Shown here: positions 9,448 to 17,572 of the stretch, piece by piece
Position numbering within the stretch: position 1 is the stretch's first letter
How the letters are laid out: each line of letters opens with the position of its first letter
Assembly: GCA_965221455.1 (NCBI GenBank)
Contig: OZ244890.1
Span: 1,984,001-2,048,000 of the forward strand
Origin: SMWN01 sp965221455
GTDB taxonomy: Bacteria > Pseudomonadota > Gammaproteobacteria > Eutrophobiales > Eutrophobiaceae
Length of the DNA stretch: 64,000 bases
Direction of reading: 5' to 3'
Program-made: the position numbers and the translations under genes
Notes under the pieces: model-generated
Database searches by the model: none
Seen by the model: only the letters and a program-made list of their open reading frames with translations
What the model was told of the DNA's origin: nothing

Positions 9448-10065
9448 TTATTTACCATCATCCAGTGCATTAAGATATTCAGCTACAACATCGCCGTGAC
9501 AAGCAAGAGGTTTACAATGACAGCCTAGAGTTTTGCCTTTTAACTCAAGCGCATCTTCCTTACTTTTTTTAAGGAAATTTCTTGCAAAATCATATTTATA
9601 TTTTCTTATTGCTTCATCCCGGTCATTTTGTTTTTCCCCCGGTGAAGCTCCAAACCCAACCGCATAAGGATTGCCCCATTCTGATCCACGACCAATATAC
9701 ACATCATATCTATCACCTTTATCCTTATTGACCACTTTGGTGATATCAGCATTAATTATCCGTGATTTTATCCCTTGATTTTTTGCATCATCAATCAGGT
9801 GATTAAAAGTTTCACCATCATTGAATATGATGGCATGGCTAATCCTGTTTAGATGATCTTCATCAATTGAAAATGTAATGGCATCGCTAACCCTTTTATC
9901 AGATGACAAGTGCCTGCTGATAAAATCATTATCATCTGCCATATATGCAATATAAAACTGGTGAAAATCAGAAAGAATGTTTGACAATTTTCTTGCAAAT
10001 TTCCCGTAGCATGAAAATGCTTTGGGATAAGCAATCAGTACTGTGGGTATTTCCTGTGTGCTCAT
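9448..10065 (-). CDS. DUF4326 protein with N-terminal Rossmann-like (SLOG/YpsA-type?) domain
   Basis: A 205-residue protein of two parts. The N-terminal half (about 1-100) starts IPTVLIAYPKAF and has alternating beta/alpha character with IIFNDGETFNHLIDDAKNQG, resembling nucleotide-binding SLOG/YpsA-like folds; this is inference. The C-terminal half (about 103-205) matches DUF4326: YIGRGSEWGNPYAVG, a conserved KTLGCHCKPLACHGDVVAEY block with Cys/His residues, then the end. It is last in a minus-strand cassette, its start overlapping the DUF488 stop by 4 nt (ATGA). DUF4326 proteins are widespread in phages and accessory islands; their chemistry is not settled. Confidence 0.8.
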   Translation of the reverse strand: MSTQEIPTVLIAYPKAFSCYGKFARKLSNILSDFHQFYIAYMADDNDFISRHLSSDKRVSDAITFSIDEDHLNRISHAIIFNDGETFNHLIDDAKNQGIKSRIINADITKVVNKDKGDRYDVYIGRGSEWGNPYAVGFGASPGEKQNDRDEAIRKYKYDFARNFLKKSKEDALELKGKTLGCHCKPLACHGDVVAEYLNALDDGK

Positions 10066-10502
10066 ACTAAATGAGCCACTTCAATATCTGTGCTCCAGTG
10101 GTTATTCAGATATTCTACCACGAGCCTTCTGTGGCAGTAATGTGGCTTATGTTCACTGCATAATAAACAGCCATTATCTAACATTGACTTATCAACAGTA
10201 CGCTCAATATTTCTTTTTGCTATTAAATCCAAAAACTTATCCTCGTAAATATCCCATGTGATTATTTTCTTTTTGTAATCACTGAGAATATCTTTTGTTG
10301 GTGCCAAATCTTCAAGATGAATATAATCTGCATCACATAATTCAGATAGAAAGAATTGCAAATCATCTCTCTTGGCAAAACCGGCGAGCTGAGATACATT
10401 ACTTAATCTGACATCAATAATTCTGGATACATTATTTTCTTTAATAAGCGTGAAGAACTTATTTGCTCCCTTCTGCGTAAAGCCAATAGTGTATGTTTTC
10501 AT
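10062..10502 (-). CDS. DUF488 family protein
   Basis: A 146-residue DUF488 protein. The start (MKTYTIGFTQKGANKFFTL) and IIDVRLSNVSQLAGFAKRDD are the family signature, as is the C-terminal CLLCSEHKPHYCHRRLVVEYL, where the CxE...CHR residues are conserved. DUF488 members are often found with mobile or defence genes and their activity is unknown. It is the middle gene of a three-gene operon: 6 nt after the dual-OB gene and overlapping the DUF4326 gene by 4 nt. Both DUF488 and DUF4326 products carry a C-E/K-x-x-x-x-C-H style motif near the C-terminus. Confidence 0.85.
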   Translation of the reverse strand: MKTYTIGFTQKGANKFFTLIKENNVSRIIDVRLSNVSQLAGFAKRDDLQFFLSELCDADYIHLEDLAPTKDILSDYKKKIITWDIYEDKFLDLIAKRNIERTVDKSMLDNGCLLCSEHKPHYCHRRLVVEYLNNHWSTDIEVAHLV

Positions 10503-10508
10503 AAAAAC

Positions 10509-11216
10509 TTACCCATATTGTCTTACAGCTTTAAAGTATTCAGGAAAACTATATATTCCGTTTACCTGTATCCAAAAACCTTCTTCCCCATTTGGGGCCT
10601 TGTATAATTGGCCAATGCCTATTCGCAAAAAAACCTCTTCTTGTGCCTGAATCAAATTATTTATGTCTGAGTAGTCAGAAGTTTTTGAGCAGTGCTTTTC
10701 CGCATATTGACGTAATCCGAAATCTGTTATTGACAAGAAACTAAATTTTTTTCCTGTATTGTCTGTAACATGGATTTTTATTTTATCTTTATCGTAGTTA
10801 TCTTGAAAAATTTTGATGGAATCTGGATTTACTGAAATGGTAATCAAAGATCTTTTTGGATTGTCTTCGCGAGGAATGCACTTTTTACCGTCTCCCAAAG
10901 ATACTTCAAAACCTTCTTCAATGCTATGAAAGGCCGACTTGGACAAAATTTCTTTGAATTCATTTGATGAGCAACAACCATCATAATGAAGGTTTTTACA
11001 ATCCATATCCTCTATGCGTGGTATTTCAGTATTATTACGATCTGAAAAATCGCCAGTTAAAATTGTACCAGGCAATATATTAGACTTCTTGCACCAATCA
11101 GTTTTCAAGTATGGCATTGGACGAATACACTTATGTGTATCCACATCAATTCCGGCAGTGCATAATTTTTCCTCATTTGAGAATCGCGTAAGATCTGTAA
11201 TGATAATTTTACTCAT
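10509..11216 (-). CDS. dual-OB domain protein, first gene of the DUF488/DUF4326 cassette
   Basis: A 235-residue protein starting MSKIIITDLTRFSNEEKLCTAG and continuing CIRPMPY, a pattern I associate with the dual OB-containing domain family that travels with DUF488 and DUF4326 genes. It has two beta-rich halves, the second ending in LRIGIGQLYKAPNGEEGFWIQVNGIYSFP. OB folds would suggest nucleic-acid or nucleotide binding; this is inference. It leads the minus-strand operon and is divergent from the GIY-YIG gene, with about 110 bp of shared upstream DNA that probably holds both promoters. Confidence 0.7.
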   Translation of the reverse strand: MSKIIITDLTRFSNEEKLCTAGIDVDTHKCIRPMPYLKTDWCKKSNILPGTILTGDFSDRNNTEIPRIEDMDCKNLHYDGCCSSNEFKEILSKSAFHSIEEGFEVSLGDGKKCIPREDNPKRSLITISVNPDSIKIFQDNYDKDKIKIHVTDNTGKKFSFLSITDFGLRQYAEKHCSKTSDYSDINNLIQAQEEVFLRIGIGQLYKAPNGEEGFWIQVNGIYSFPEYFKAVRQYG

Positions 11217-11326
11217 TCATCCATTCTCCCTTTTTTCGTATAACGCCTTGCTAAGGGGTGAAAAAAGCGAATATTTTGACACCTCGCAGAGGACCGAATA
11301 TCCAGAGTGAACCTAAGCAACTTGTT

Positions 11327-12190
11327 ATGAGTTTTCTTTATGAGTTTTCTGTATACTTACCGAGCCGAGTTGAACAGTTTTTTGCGAAACTTTCAAGATC
11401 AAAAAATATGAATAGACTGATAGAGATTGGATTTAAATGTGTAGGCCATTGGAAGTTAGACAATGGTCGTCCTGTTTGCGAGCTTACGAGCCAAAAGGAA
11501 ACGCCTAATGTCTTATATGCGTTTGTCAGTAATGGTGAAATAAAATATATAGGGAAAACTACACAATCGATCAAAGGACGGATGACCAGTTATCAGAATC
11601 CAGGTCCAACGCAATCGACCAATATTAAGAATAATAAAAATATTAAAAATCTTCTGGAGTCAGGTGCATCAGTCGATATATTCATTCTGCCTGATACCGG
11701 GCTCCTTCACTATGGTAGTTTCCACATCAATCTGGCGGCGGGACTGGAAGATAGCCTCATTTCGGATATATCACCACCGTGGAATGGAAAACACAGCGAA
11801 AAGAAGTCAGTTCGCCCCGCAAGCGTTGCGGAAACACCCTCCCGCAAACCAGATACAGCACCAGATCAAAGTATCAAAACGAATTCAAACAATACTACCT
11901 TCCAGTTTCAAGTTCGCACAACGTATTTCGAACAGGGGTTCTTTAATGTTCCAGTTAAATACACGCAGGCCTTTGGAAGCGACGGAGAAGGTATCAAAAT
12001 TTACTGCGGGAAAAGACAAGATTTAGTTCAGGGCCATATCAATAGATCAGTAAACACAAATAATACGCCACGTATAATGGGTAAGGTGAAGTTGCGACAG
12101 TGGTTTCGTGAAAATGTCAAAATAGATAATCCTGTGAATGTGGAAGTTCTTTCCCCTACATCGATCTGGCTTCGGCGTATTGGTGACTAA
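11327..12190 (+). CDS. GIY-YIG nuclease family protein with C-terminal extension
   Basis: A 287-residue protein. The GIY-YIG core lies at about residues 62-100: NVLYAFVSNGEIKYIGKTT, then the catalytic-type arginine in IKGRMTSYQNPG. QSTNIKNNKNIKNLLESG and GSFHINLAAGLEDSLI follow, the last holding the metal-binding Glu. A polar linker (about 155-190) leads to a second domain ending LSPTSIWLRRIGD. GIY-YIG enzymes cut DNA in restriction, repair and homing. The ATG at 11327 is chosen; the frame also opens at a GTG (11258), and an internal ATG at 11408 is possible. It is divergent from the dual-OB cassette. Confidence 0.75.
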   Translation: MSFLYEFSVYLPSRVEQFFAKLSRSKNMNRLIEIGFKCVGHWKLDNGRPVCELTSQKETPNVLYAFVSNGEIKYIGKTTQSIKGRMTSYQNPGPTQSTNIKNNKNIKNLLESGASVDIFILPDTGLLHYGSFHINLAAGLEDSLISDISPPWNGKHSEKKSVRPASVAETPSRKPDTAPDQSIKTNSNNTTFQFQVRTTYFEQGFFNVPVKYTQAFGSDGEGIKIYCGKRQDLVQGHINRSVNTNNTPRIMGKVKLRQWFRENVKIDNPVNVEVLSPTSIWLRRIGD

Positions 12191-12199
12191 CAAGTCACT

Positions 12200-12227
12200 C
12201 CTGCCGACTGCCTATGGTGTCGGCAGG
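12200..12227. terminator. bidirectional terminator-like hairpin
   Basis: A perfect 9-bp stem, CCTGCCGAC (12200-12208) with GTCGGCAGG (12219-12227), and a 10-nt loop. It lies between convergent genes (GIY-YIG on plus, phosphorylase on minus). The flanking T-runs are weak, so it may act mainly as an mRNA 3' stem. Confidence 0.6.
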
Positions 12228-12236
12228 GTTTAGACG

Positions 12237-12980
12237 TCAGCCTATTATTTTTATCACCGCTTCAAGTATCGTTTTTATTTTGCCCATACCGTTTTCAAGA
12301 TTGCGTTCAATAATCTCCGTGGTGATGATCTCATCTGATTTACCTGCCGCCCAATTCACAACCAAAGAAAGACAGGCGTAGTTCATCTCCAGTTCTCGCG
12401 CAAGTGCCGCTTCCGGCATGAGGGTCATGCCGACGATGTCGCAGCCGTCTTTTTCCAATTTCCTGACTTCTGCGGCAGTTTCCAGTCGTGGTCCCTGTGT
12501 CGCCGCATATACGCCGCCGATAAAAACATCTATACCGGACATTAAACTGGCGGTTGCTAATTTTTTGCTGATATCTTTACTGAATGGATGTGTAAAATCG
12601 ATATGTGTCACCTTATCCAGTCGGTCTTCAAAAAATGTTTGATGTCTACCGTAGGTATAATCAATAATTTGTTCGGGGATCACTATTCTTCCGGGACGCA
12701 TCTCTGATGTAATGCCTCCCACTGCGTTGACAGCAATAATATTTGTTACATTGTTTTCCTTGAGTGCATGGATATTCGCACGATAATTTATTTTATGTGG
12801 CGGCAGTGTATGGGGATTGCCGTGCCTTGGTAAAAAAATAATTTCCTGTTCGCCAATATTTCCAAAAACGAGGGCGGCGGAAGGATTACCATAAGGTGTT
12901 TCCACTTCCTTTGTCTCTACAATTTCCACACCTGTCAGTGATGTGAGTCCGGTGCCGCCGATGATTCCGATTTTATTCAT
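12237..12980 (-). CDS. S-methyl-5'-thioinosine phosphorylase (MTAP/PNP family)
   Basis: A 247-residue purine nucleoside phosphorylase. It has the phosphate-binding IIGGTG at residues 6-11, FLPRHGNPHTLPPHKINYRANI (positions about 69-90), AVNAVGGI, and a substrate loop reading GMTLMPEAALARE. In Pseudomonas the homologue acts on methylthioinosine rather than methylthioadenosine. The pairing here with a hypoxanthine phosphoribosyltransferase supports that choice, since the product would be hypoxanthine plus methylthioribose-1-phosphate. MTAP activity cannot be excluded from sequence alone. Its start overlaps the hpt stop by 4 nt. Confidence 0.85.
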   Translation of the reverse strand: MNKIGIIGGTGLTSLTGVEIVETKEVETPYGNPSAALVFGNIGEQEIIFLPRHGNPHTLPPHKINYRANIHALKENNVTNIIAVNAVGGITSEMRPGRIVIPEQIIDYTYGRHQTFFEDRLDKVTHIDFTHPFSKDISKKLATASLMSGIDVFIGGVYAATQGPRLETAAEVRKLEKDGCDIVGMTLMPEAALARELEMNYACLSLVVNWAAGKSDEIITTEIIERNLENGMGKIKTILEAVIKIIG

Positions 12981-13525
12981 GAGTTTTTGACTGCATAGAT
13001 CCCCGGTGCATTGCGTAAATATTCTTTGTAGTCCATACCGTAGCCGAAGACATAGCGATCAGGAACACTTACGCCGGTGAAATCTGCCTGTTCAAATATT
13101 CGTTTTTTATCCAATTGTTTATCTGCCAGCACGGCAGTCTGGATCGTCTTTGCCTGACGTTTTTCACATTCTCCAACGATTGACTTTAAGGTCGTGCCTT
13201 CATCCAGAATATCATCAATGATTAATATGTGTCTGTCTTGTAGTTCGAGAGTGGGTCTTCTAATCCACTGTAATTCGCCGCCACCGGTGTTACCTTGATA
13301 ACGCGTGGCATGAACGTATTCAACTTGCAGCGGAAAATTCAGGAGTGGAAGCAATTTTCCCGTAAGGATCACGGCACCCATCATCAGACAGAGAACCATC
13401 GGGTTTTTGTCGTGGAGTTGGAGAGTTATCTCTTTAGCCATTCTTTCGATAGCAGCTTCAATTTCTTCAAATGAATAAACCAGGTCGGCTTCTGCCTGAG
13501 TACGTATAATTTCAGAGAGTTCCAT
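12977..13525 (-). CDS. hpt: hypoxanthine-guanine phosphoribosyltransferase
   Basis: A 182-residue type I PRTase. The PRPP-binding signature ILIIDDILDEGTTL lies at about residues 99-112, the purine-binding end is DRYVFGYGMDY, and the flexible loop region has YVHATRYQG. It converts hypoxanthine or guanine with PRPP to IMP or GMP in the cytoplasm. It is first in a two-gene minus-strand operon with the phosphorylase, giving a route from methylthioinosine to IMP. It starts MELSEIIRTQAEADLVY, which resembles gammaproteobacterial Hpt. Confidence 0.92.
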   Translation of the reverse strand: MELSEIIRTQAEADLVYSFEEIEAAIERMAKEITLQLHDKNPMVLCLMMGAVILTGKLLPLLNFPLQVEYVHATRYQGNTGGGELQWIRRPTLELQDRHILIIDDILDEGTTLKSIVGECEKRQAKTIQTAVLADKQLDKKRIFEQADFTGVSVPDRYVFGYGMDYKEYLRNAPGIYAVKNS

Positions 13526-13768
13526 AATCTTGTAATGTGTTTAGTGCCGGGGACTGCCTGGTTGAGCGATTGATTGTGATTGTGTTGACGACCAACCACC
13601 TTGGGAAAATGCCTGATAATAGATTGAAAATCAACCGGATGTTGTTGCAGGAGGATTTCGGCAATGCACGTGGTTTGACTCCGGTTGTCAATTAACCAAA
13701 ATTCTGATGATGTTAATATTAACAATGCATTAGAAGCTGTTATTTGCTACTCTGGCACTTGATTCCTT

Positions 13769-13823
13769 CGGATAGATCCGTGTAAAAGTGGCCGAAAGAG
13801 TCGTTGGCGCTAACGGCAGGATC
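13769..13823 (+). promoter_or_regulatory. structured leader upstream of glyA with two competing stems
   Basis: CGGAT (13769-13773) can pair with ATCCG (13776-13780). Alternatively GATCC (13775-13779) can pair with GGATC (13819-13823), enclosing a second stem GTCGTT/AACGGC (13800-13805 with 13812-13817). The two folds exclude each other. It lies about 60 nt before the glyA ATG. I do not recognise a known riboswitch class. The rest of 13526-13881 shows no gene. Confidence 0.4.
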
Positions 13824-13881
13824 TTTCAATTGTTAATGGACTGATTTTATTCAAACATACATTGCTAGCGAGAGGAAAAAC

Positions 13882-15135
13882 ATGTTTACAAAAGATATGA
13901 AGGTTGTTGGTTATGATGATGAGCTCTGGAGCGCAATGGATGCAGAGCGGATACGTCAGGAAGAGCATATTGAATTGATTGCCTCGGAGAATATGACAAG
14001 TCCACGTGTGATGGAATGTCAGGGTTCCTACTTAACCAATAAATATGCTGAAGGTTATCCGGGCAAGCGCTATTATGGTGGTTGCGAATTTGTAGATGTT
14101 GCCGAGCGACTAGCCATTGATCGCGCTAAAGAATTGTTTGGTGCTGATTGGGTGAATGTACAACCGCATTCCGGTTCGCAAGCCAATGGTGCCGTGTACC
14201 TGGCATTGATTAATCCCGGAGATAAAATTATGGGCATGAGTCTGGCACATGGAGGGCATCTAACTCATGGTGCTTCAGTAAATGTTTCAGGGCGTGTTTA
14301 TGATGCTGTTCAGTATGGTCTGGATGACAATGGCTATATTGATTACAACCAGGCCGAGGAATTAGCGTTGGAACACAAGCCAAAATTGATTATGACCGGT
14401 TTTTCCGCTTATTCACGTATAGTCGATTGGGAACGTTTTCGCGAGATATCAGATAAAGTAGGTGCCATCATGGTTGCCGATATTGCCCATGTCGCCGGTC
14501 TTTGCGCTGCAAGGGAATATCCGAGTCCGGTGCATATTGCTGACGTCACAACATCGACCACACATAAGACATTACGTGGCCCGCGTTCAGGCATTATTAT
14601 GGGTAAAGCCAATGAAGAAATTGAAAAGAAGATTAACTTTATGGTTTTTCCTGCCTATCAGGGTGGTCCACACATGCATACCATTGCTGCAAAAGCAGTC
14701 GCATTTAGGGAATGTCTGGAGCCCGGTTTCAAGACTTATATTCAGCAGGTCAAAAAGAATGCTGTTGCGATGGCCGATACTTTTGTTGAACGTGGTCTGA
14801 AAATTGTTTCCGACGGCACGGATAATCATCTGTTTCTGGTGGATATGATTAAAAAAGGACTCACTGGCAAGGAAGTTGATGCAGCCATCGGTCGCGCCAA
14901 TATTACCTGCAACAAAAATGCCGTTCCGAATGATCCTCAATCCCCCTTCGTTACCAGTGGTATCCGTGTTGGTACGCCGTCAATCACAACTCGTGGTTTT
15001 GATGAGGCTGATTGTCGTCAGGTTGCTGATTGGATCTGCGATATCATGGATAATATGGGCGATGAAAATATGATTGAACGAGTTAAAGGTGAAGTTCTGG
15101 CTCTTTGTAGACGTAGACCGCTTTACGATAATTGA
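13882..15135 (+). CDS. glyA: serine hydroxymethyltransferase
   Basis: A PLP enzyme interconverting serine and glycine with tetrahydrofolate, the main source of one-carbon units. The 417 residues match the usual length. Visible are the N-terminal HIELIASENMTSPRV, the NKYAEGYPGKRYYGG block, and the PLP lysine in TTSTTHKTLRGPRSG (Lys about 229). The SD (AGAGG, 13871-13875) sits 6 nt before the ATG. It is followed by nrdR, the standard gammaproteobacterial order. The folded leader just upstream may regulate it. Confidence 0.98.
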   Translation: MFTKDMKVVGYDDELWSAMDAERIRQEEHIELIASENMTSPRVMECQGSYLTNKYAEGYPGKRYYGGCEFVDVAERLAIDRAKELFGADWVNVQPHSGSQANGAVYLALINPGDKIMGMSLAHGGHLTHGASVNVSGRVYDAVQYGLDDNGYIDYNQAEELALEHKPKLIMTGFSAYSRIVDWERFREISDKVGAIMVADIAHVAGLCAAREYPSPVHIADVTTSTTHKTLRGPRSGIIMGKANEEIEKKINFMVFPAYQGGPHMHTIAAKAVAFRECLEPGFKTYIQQVKKNAVAMADTFVERGLKIVSDGTDNHLFLVDMIKKGLTGKEVDAAIGRANITCNKNAVPNDPQSPFVTSGIRVGTPSITTRGFDEADCRQVADWICDIMDNMGDENMIERVKGEVLALCRRRPLYDN

Positions 15136-15255
15136 TTCGTAATACACGTAGTCCCGGGTTCACAGCAGATCTTTCATACAATCGCCTGTGTCATCCGATT
15201 GGCGGAAAAATTAAAATATCTGATTATAATTCTGTTGAGCGCGGAGGATAGATGA

Positions 15256-15768
15256 GTGCGATGTCCATTTTGTTCTGACCCGGAGACACGCGTTATTGAT
15301 TCTCGTCTGGTGGGGGAAGGCGATCAGACTCGTCGTCGTCGCGAATGTACAAAATGTGCAGAGCGCTTTACGACTTACGAATCTGCTGAATTAAACTTAC
15401 CAAGAATTTTAAAATCGGATGGTCGTCGCGAACTATTCATCGAAGATAAGCTTCGTGCGGGTATATTGCGGGCGATCGAAAAGCGACCTGTAGCCATGGA
15501 TAGAGTTGAAGTTGCCATTACACAGATTAAACATAAGCTCAGGACTGAAGGCGAACGAGAAGTTAAATCCCGCAAACTCGGTGACTGGGTAATGGAACAA
15601 TTGCGCATACTTGATCAGGTTGCTTATGTTCGTTTTGCATCCGTCTACAGGAGTTTTGAAGATGTGCGTGCATTCCTTGATGAAATTGAACGTTTGGAAA
15701 ATGATTTACCTCCCGAAATTAAGGAAAATCAGCTTGACTTATTGCAGTCTGATGGTGAAGAGAATTGA
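15256..15768 (+). CDS. nrdR: transcriptional repressor NrdR
   Basis: A 170-residue zinc-finger/ATP-cone regulator that represses ribonucleotide reductase genes according to ATP/dATP. The zinc ribbon is MRCPFCSDPETRVIDSR ... CTKCAERFTTYE (Cys 3, 6, 31, 34). The ATP-cone follows, starting near RILKSDGRRELF (about 50-140). The start is GTG at 15256, with SD GGAGGAT at 15243-15249; a nearby ATG at 15252 is out of frame. It sits between glyA and ribD and overlaps the ribD start by 1 nt (TGATG). Confidence 0.97.
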   Translation: MRCPFCSDPETRVIDSRLVGEGDQTRRRRECTKCAERFTTYESAELNLPRILKSDGRRELFIEDKLRAGILRAIEKRPVAMDRVEVAITQIKHKLRTEGEREVKSRKLGDWVMEQLRILDQVAYVRFASVYRSFEDVRAFLDEIERLENDLPPEIKENQLDLLQSDGEEN

Positions 15769-16940
15769 TGTGGACTGCCCCAGACTATCTTCATATGTCG
15801 CACGCTTTAAAAATCGCACGGCGTGGCCTTTATAGTACTGATCCGAACCCCCGTGTCGGTTGTGTTATCATCAGGGACGATATTGTTTTGGCTGAAGGTT
15901 GGCATAAAAAAGCGGGACAACCTCATGCAGAAATTGAAGCACTGAAAAAAATAAATGAAAAAAATGCGTCTGTGAATGCGACCGGAGCAACGTGTTATGT
16001 CTCATTGGAGCCTTGTACGCACCATGGTCGGACATCACCCTGCACAGAAGCGTTGATAGCTGCGGGTATCAGGAAGGTCGTGGCCGCAACCATTGATCCA
16101 AATCCTCTTGTCGCGGGCAAAGGAATGCAGCGATTAAATGCCGCCGGTATCGAGACGACAAGCGGTTTAATGGAAATACAGGCACGTGAATTAAATCCCG
16201 GTTTTGAAATGCGTATGAAGCACGGACGTCCGTTCGTGAGATGTAAACTGGCAATGAGTCTGGATGGTAAAACAGCGCTGTCAAATGGTGACAGTCATTG
16301 GATAAGTGGTGAAGAAGCCAGAATGGATGTGCAGAAATTGCGTGCACGTTGTTCTGCGGTCATGACCGGAGTTCGCACTGTCCTTGCGGATAATCCATCA
16401 ATGAATGTCAGATCACCTGAAGCATTTGGATGGACTGATGAAGAATGGGCGGAGAACGGACAGCAACCACTGAGAGTCATACTTGATTCCGGGCTTGATA
16501 TTCCTGATGATGCAAAAATATTGAATTTGCCGGGCGATGTGATTATTTTTCACGCATCAAGAGATGAAGAAAGGAAAAAGAAACTCGCGGATATCGGTGT
16601 TGAACTGGTCGCTGTTGATGCCAAAAGGGGTGCTGGGTTTCTTAAGTATGTTTTGACTTATTTAGCGGAAGAAAAAGAGATTAACGAAATTCTTCTGGAG
16701 ACGGGATGGAGATTGTCCGGCGCAATGTTGCAGACTGGTTTTGTTGATGAGTTGATTATCTATCTCGTGCCGACTTTATTGGGACAGGATGCAAAAGGCA
16801 TGTTTCAGTTACCGATGATCGAGAAGATGTCAGATCGAGTTGCACTGAATTTTTCCGATATCAGAATGGTGGGCCAAGACATCAGAATTAAGGCAACAAT
16901 CAACAAAAAAAAGAATGGCTTATGTTCACCGGAATTATAG
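15768..16940 (+). CDS. ribD: bifunctional pyrimidine deaminase/reductase RibD
   Basis: Carries out the deaminase and reductase steps of riboflavin synthesis after GTP ring opening. The N-terminal deaminase (about 1-145) has the zinc sites HAEIEAL and PCTHHGRTSPC. The C-terminal NADPH reductase (about 147-385) starts RPFVRCKLAMSLDGKTAL and includes SAVMTGVRTVLADNP. Length is 390 residues, normal. The ATG at 15768 overlaps the nrdR stop; the gene overlaps ribC by 19 nt. Confidence 0.97.
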   Translation: MWTAPDYLHMSHALKIARRGLYSTDPNPRVGCVIIRDDIVLAEGWHKKAGQPHAEIEALKKINEKNASVNATGATCYVSLEPCTHHGRTSPCTEALIAAGIRKVVAATIDPNPLVAGKGMQRLNAAGIETTSGLMEIQARELNPGFEMRMKHGRPFVRCKLAMSLDGKTALSNGDSHWISGEEARMDVQKLRARCSAVMTGVRTVLADNPSMNVRSPEAFGWTDEEWAENGQQPLRVILDSGLDIPDDAKILNLPGDVIIFHASRDEERKKKLADIGVELVAVDAKRGAGFLKYVLTYLAEEKEINEILLETGWRLSGAMLQTGFVDELIIYLVPTLLGQDAKGMFQLPMIEKMSDRVALNFSDIRMVGQDIRIKATINKKKNGLCSPEL

Positions 16941-17536
16941 AGGCTGTTGGCAGTATAGAATCGATAGAAGATATAGGTAGCGACAAGAGAGTTATGCTGA
17001 ACTCAAAATCACTTGATTTAGCAGATGTAAAAACAGGTGATAGTATCTGTGTCAATGGTGTTTGCTTATCCGTTACCGGAATATGGGATAAAGGATTTGT
17101 AGCAGATGTTTCTGTTGCAACACTTTCATGCACAACGTTTAATAAACTGGGCGTCGATGATAAAGTTAATTTGGAAAAAGCACTCCAGCTTTCATCACGA
17201 TTAAACGGGCATATGGTTGCCGGTCACGTTGATGGTAAAGGGATTGTTGAAAAAAAATATACCGATGCGAGATCAGAGCATTTTAAAATTGGATATCCTG
17301 ATGAATTGGGAAAATACATCTGCAAGAAGGGTTCGATTTGCGTTGATGGTGTTAGTCTGACAATCAACGATATTGCTGCATCGGCATTCTCGGTGAATAT
17401 TATTCCGCACACAATAAAAGAAACAATATTTTCTGAATATATTGAAGGTACGCAAGTAAACCTCGAAGTTGATATTGTGGCGCGTTATATGGAGTCGTTG
17501 GTTTCAGGATTGGCGTTGGAAGTTTGTCATAACTAG
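16922..17536 (+). CDS. ribC: riboflavin synthase alpha chain
   Basis: Converts two 6,7-dimethyl-8-ribityllumazine molecules to riboflavin and the ribityl-pyrimidine. It is 204 residues with two lumazine-binding barrels: MFTGIIEAVG at the start with INGVCLSV-type motif (SICVNGVCLSVTG), then LNGHMVAGHVDG, and the second barrel SICVDGVSLTIND. This gene is called ribE in some nomenclatures. It overlaps ribD by 19 nt and is followed 36 nt later by ribBA. Confidence 0.97.
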   Translation: MFTGIIEAVGSIESIEDIGSDKRVMLNSKSLDLADVKTGDSICVNGVCLSVTGIWDKGFVADVSVATLSCTTFNKLGVDDKVNLEKALQLSSRLNGHMVAGHVDGKGIVEKKYTDARSEHFKIGYPDELGKYICKKGSICVDGVSLTINDIAASAFSVNIIPHTIKETIFSEYIEGTQVNLEVDIVARYMESLVSGLALEVCHN

Positions 17537-17572
17537 AATTTTTCCGGTTTAACTATTTTGGTCCAGATTTTA

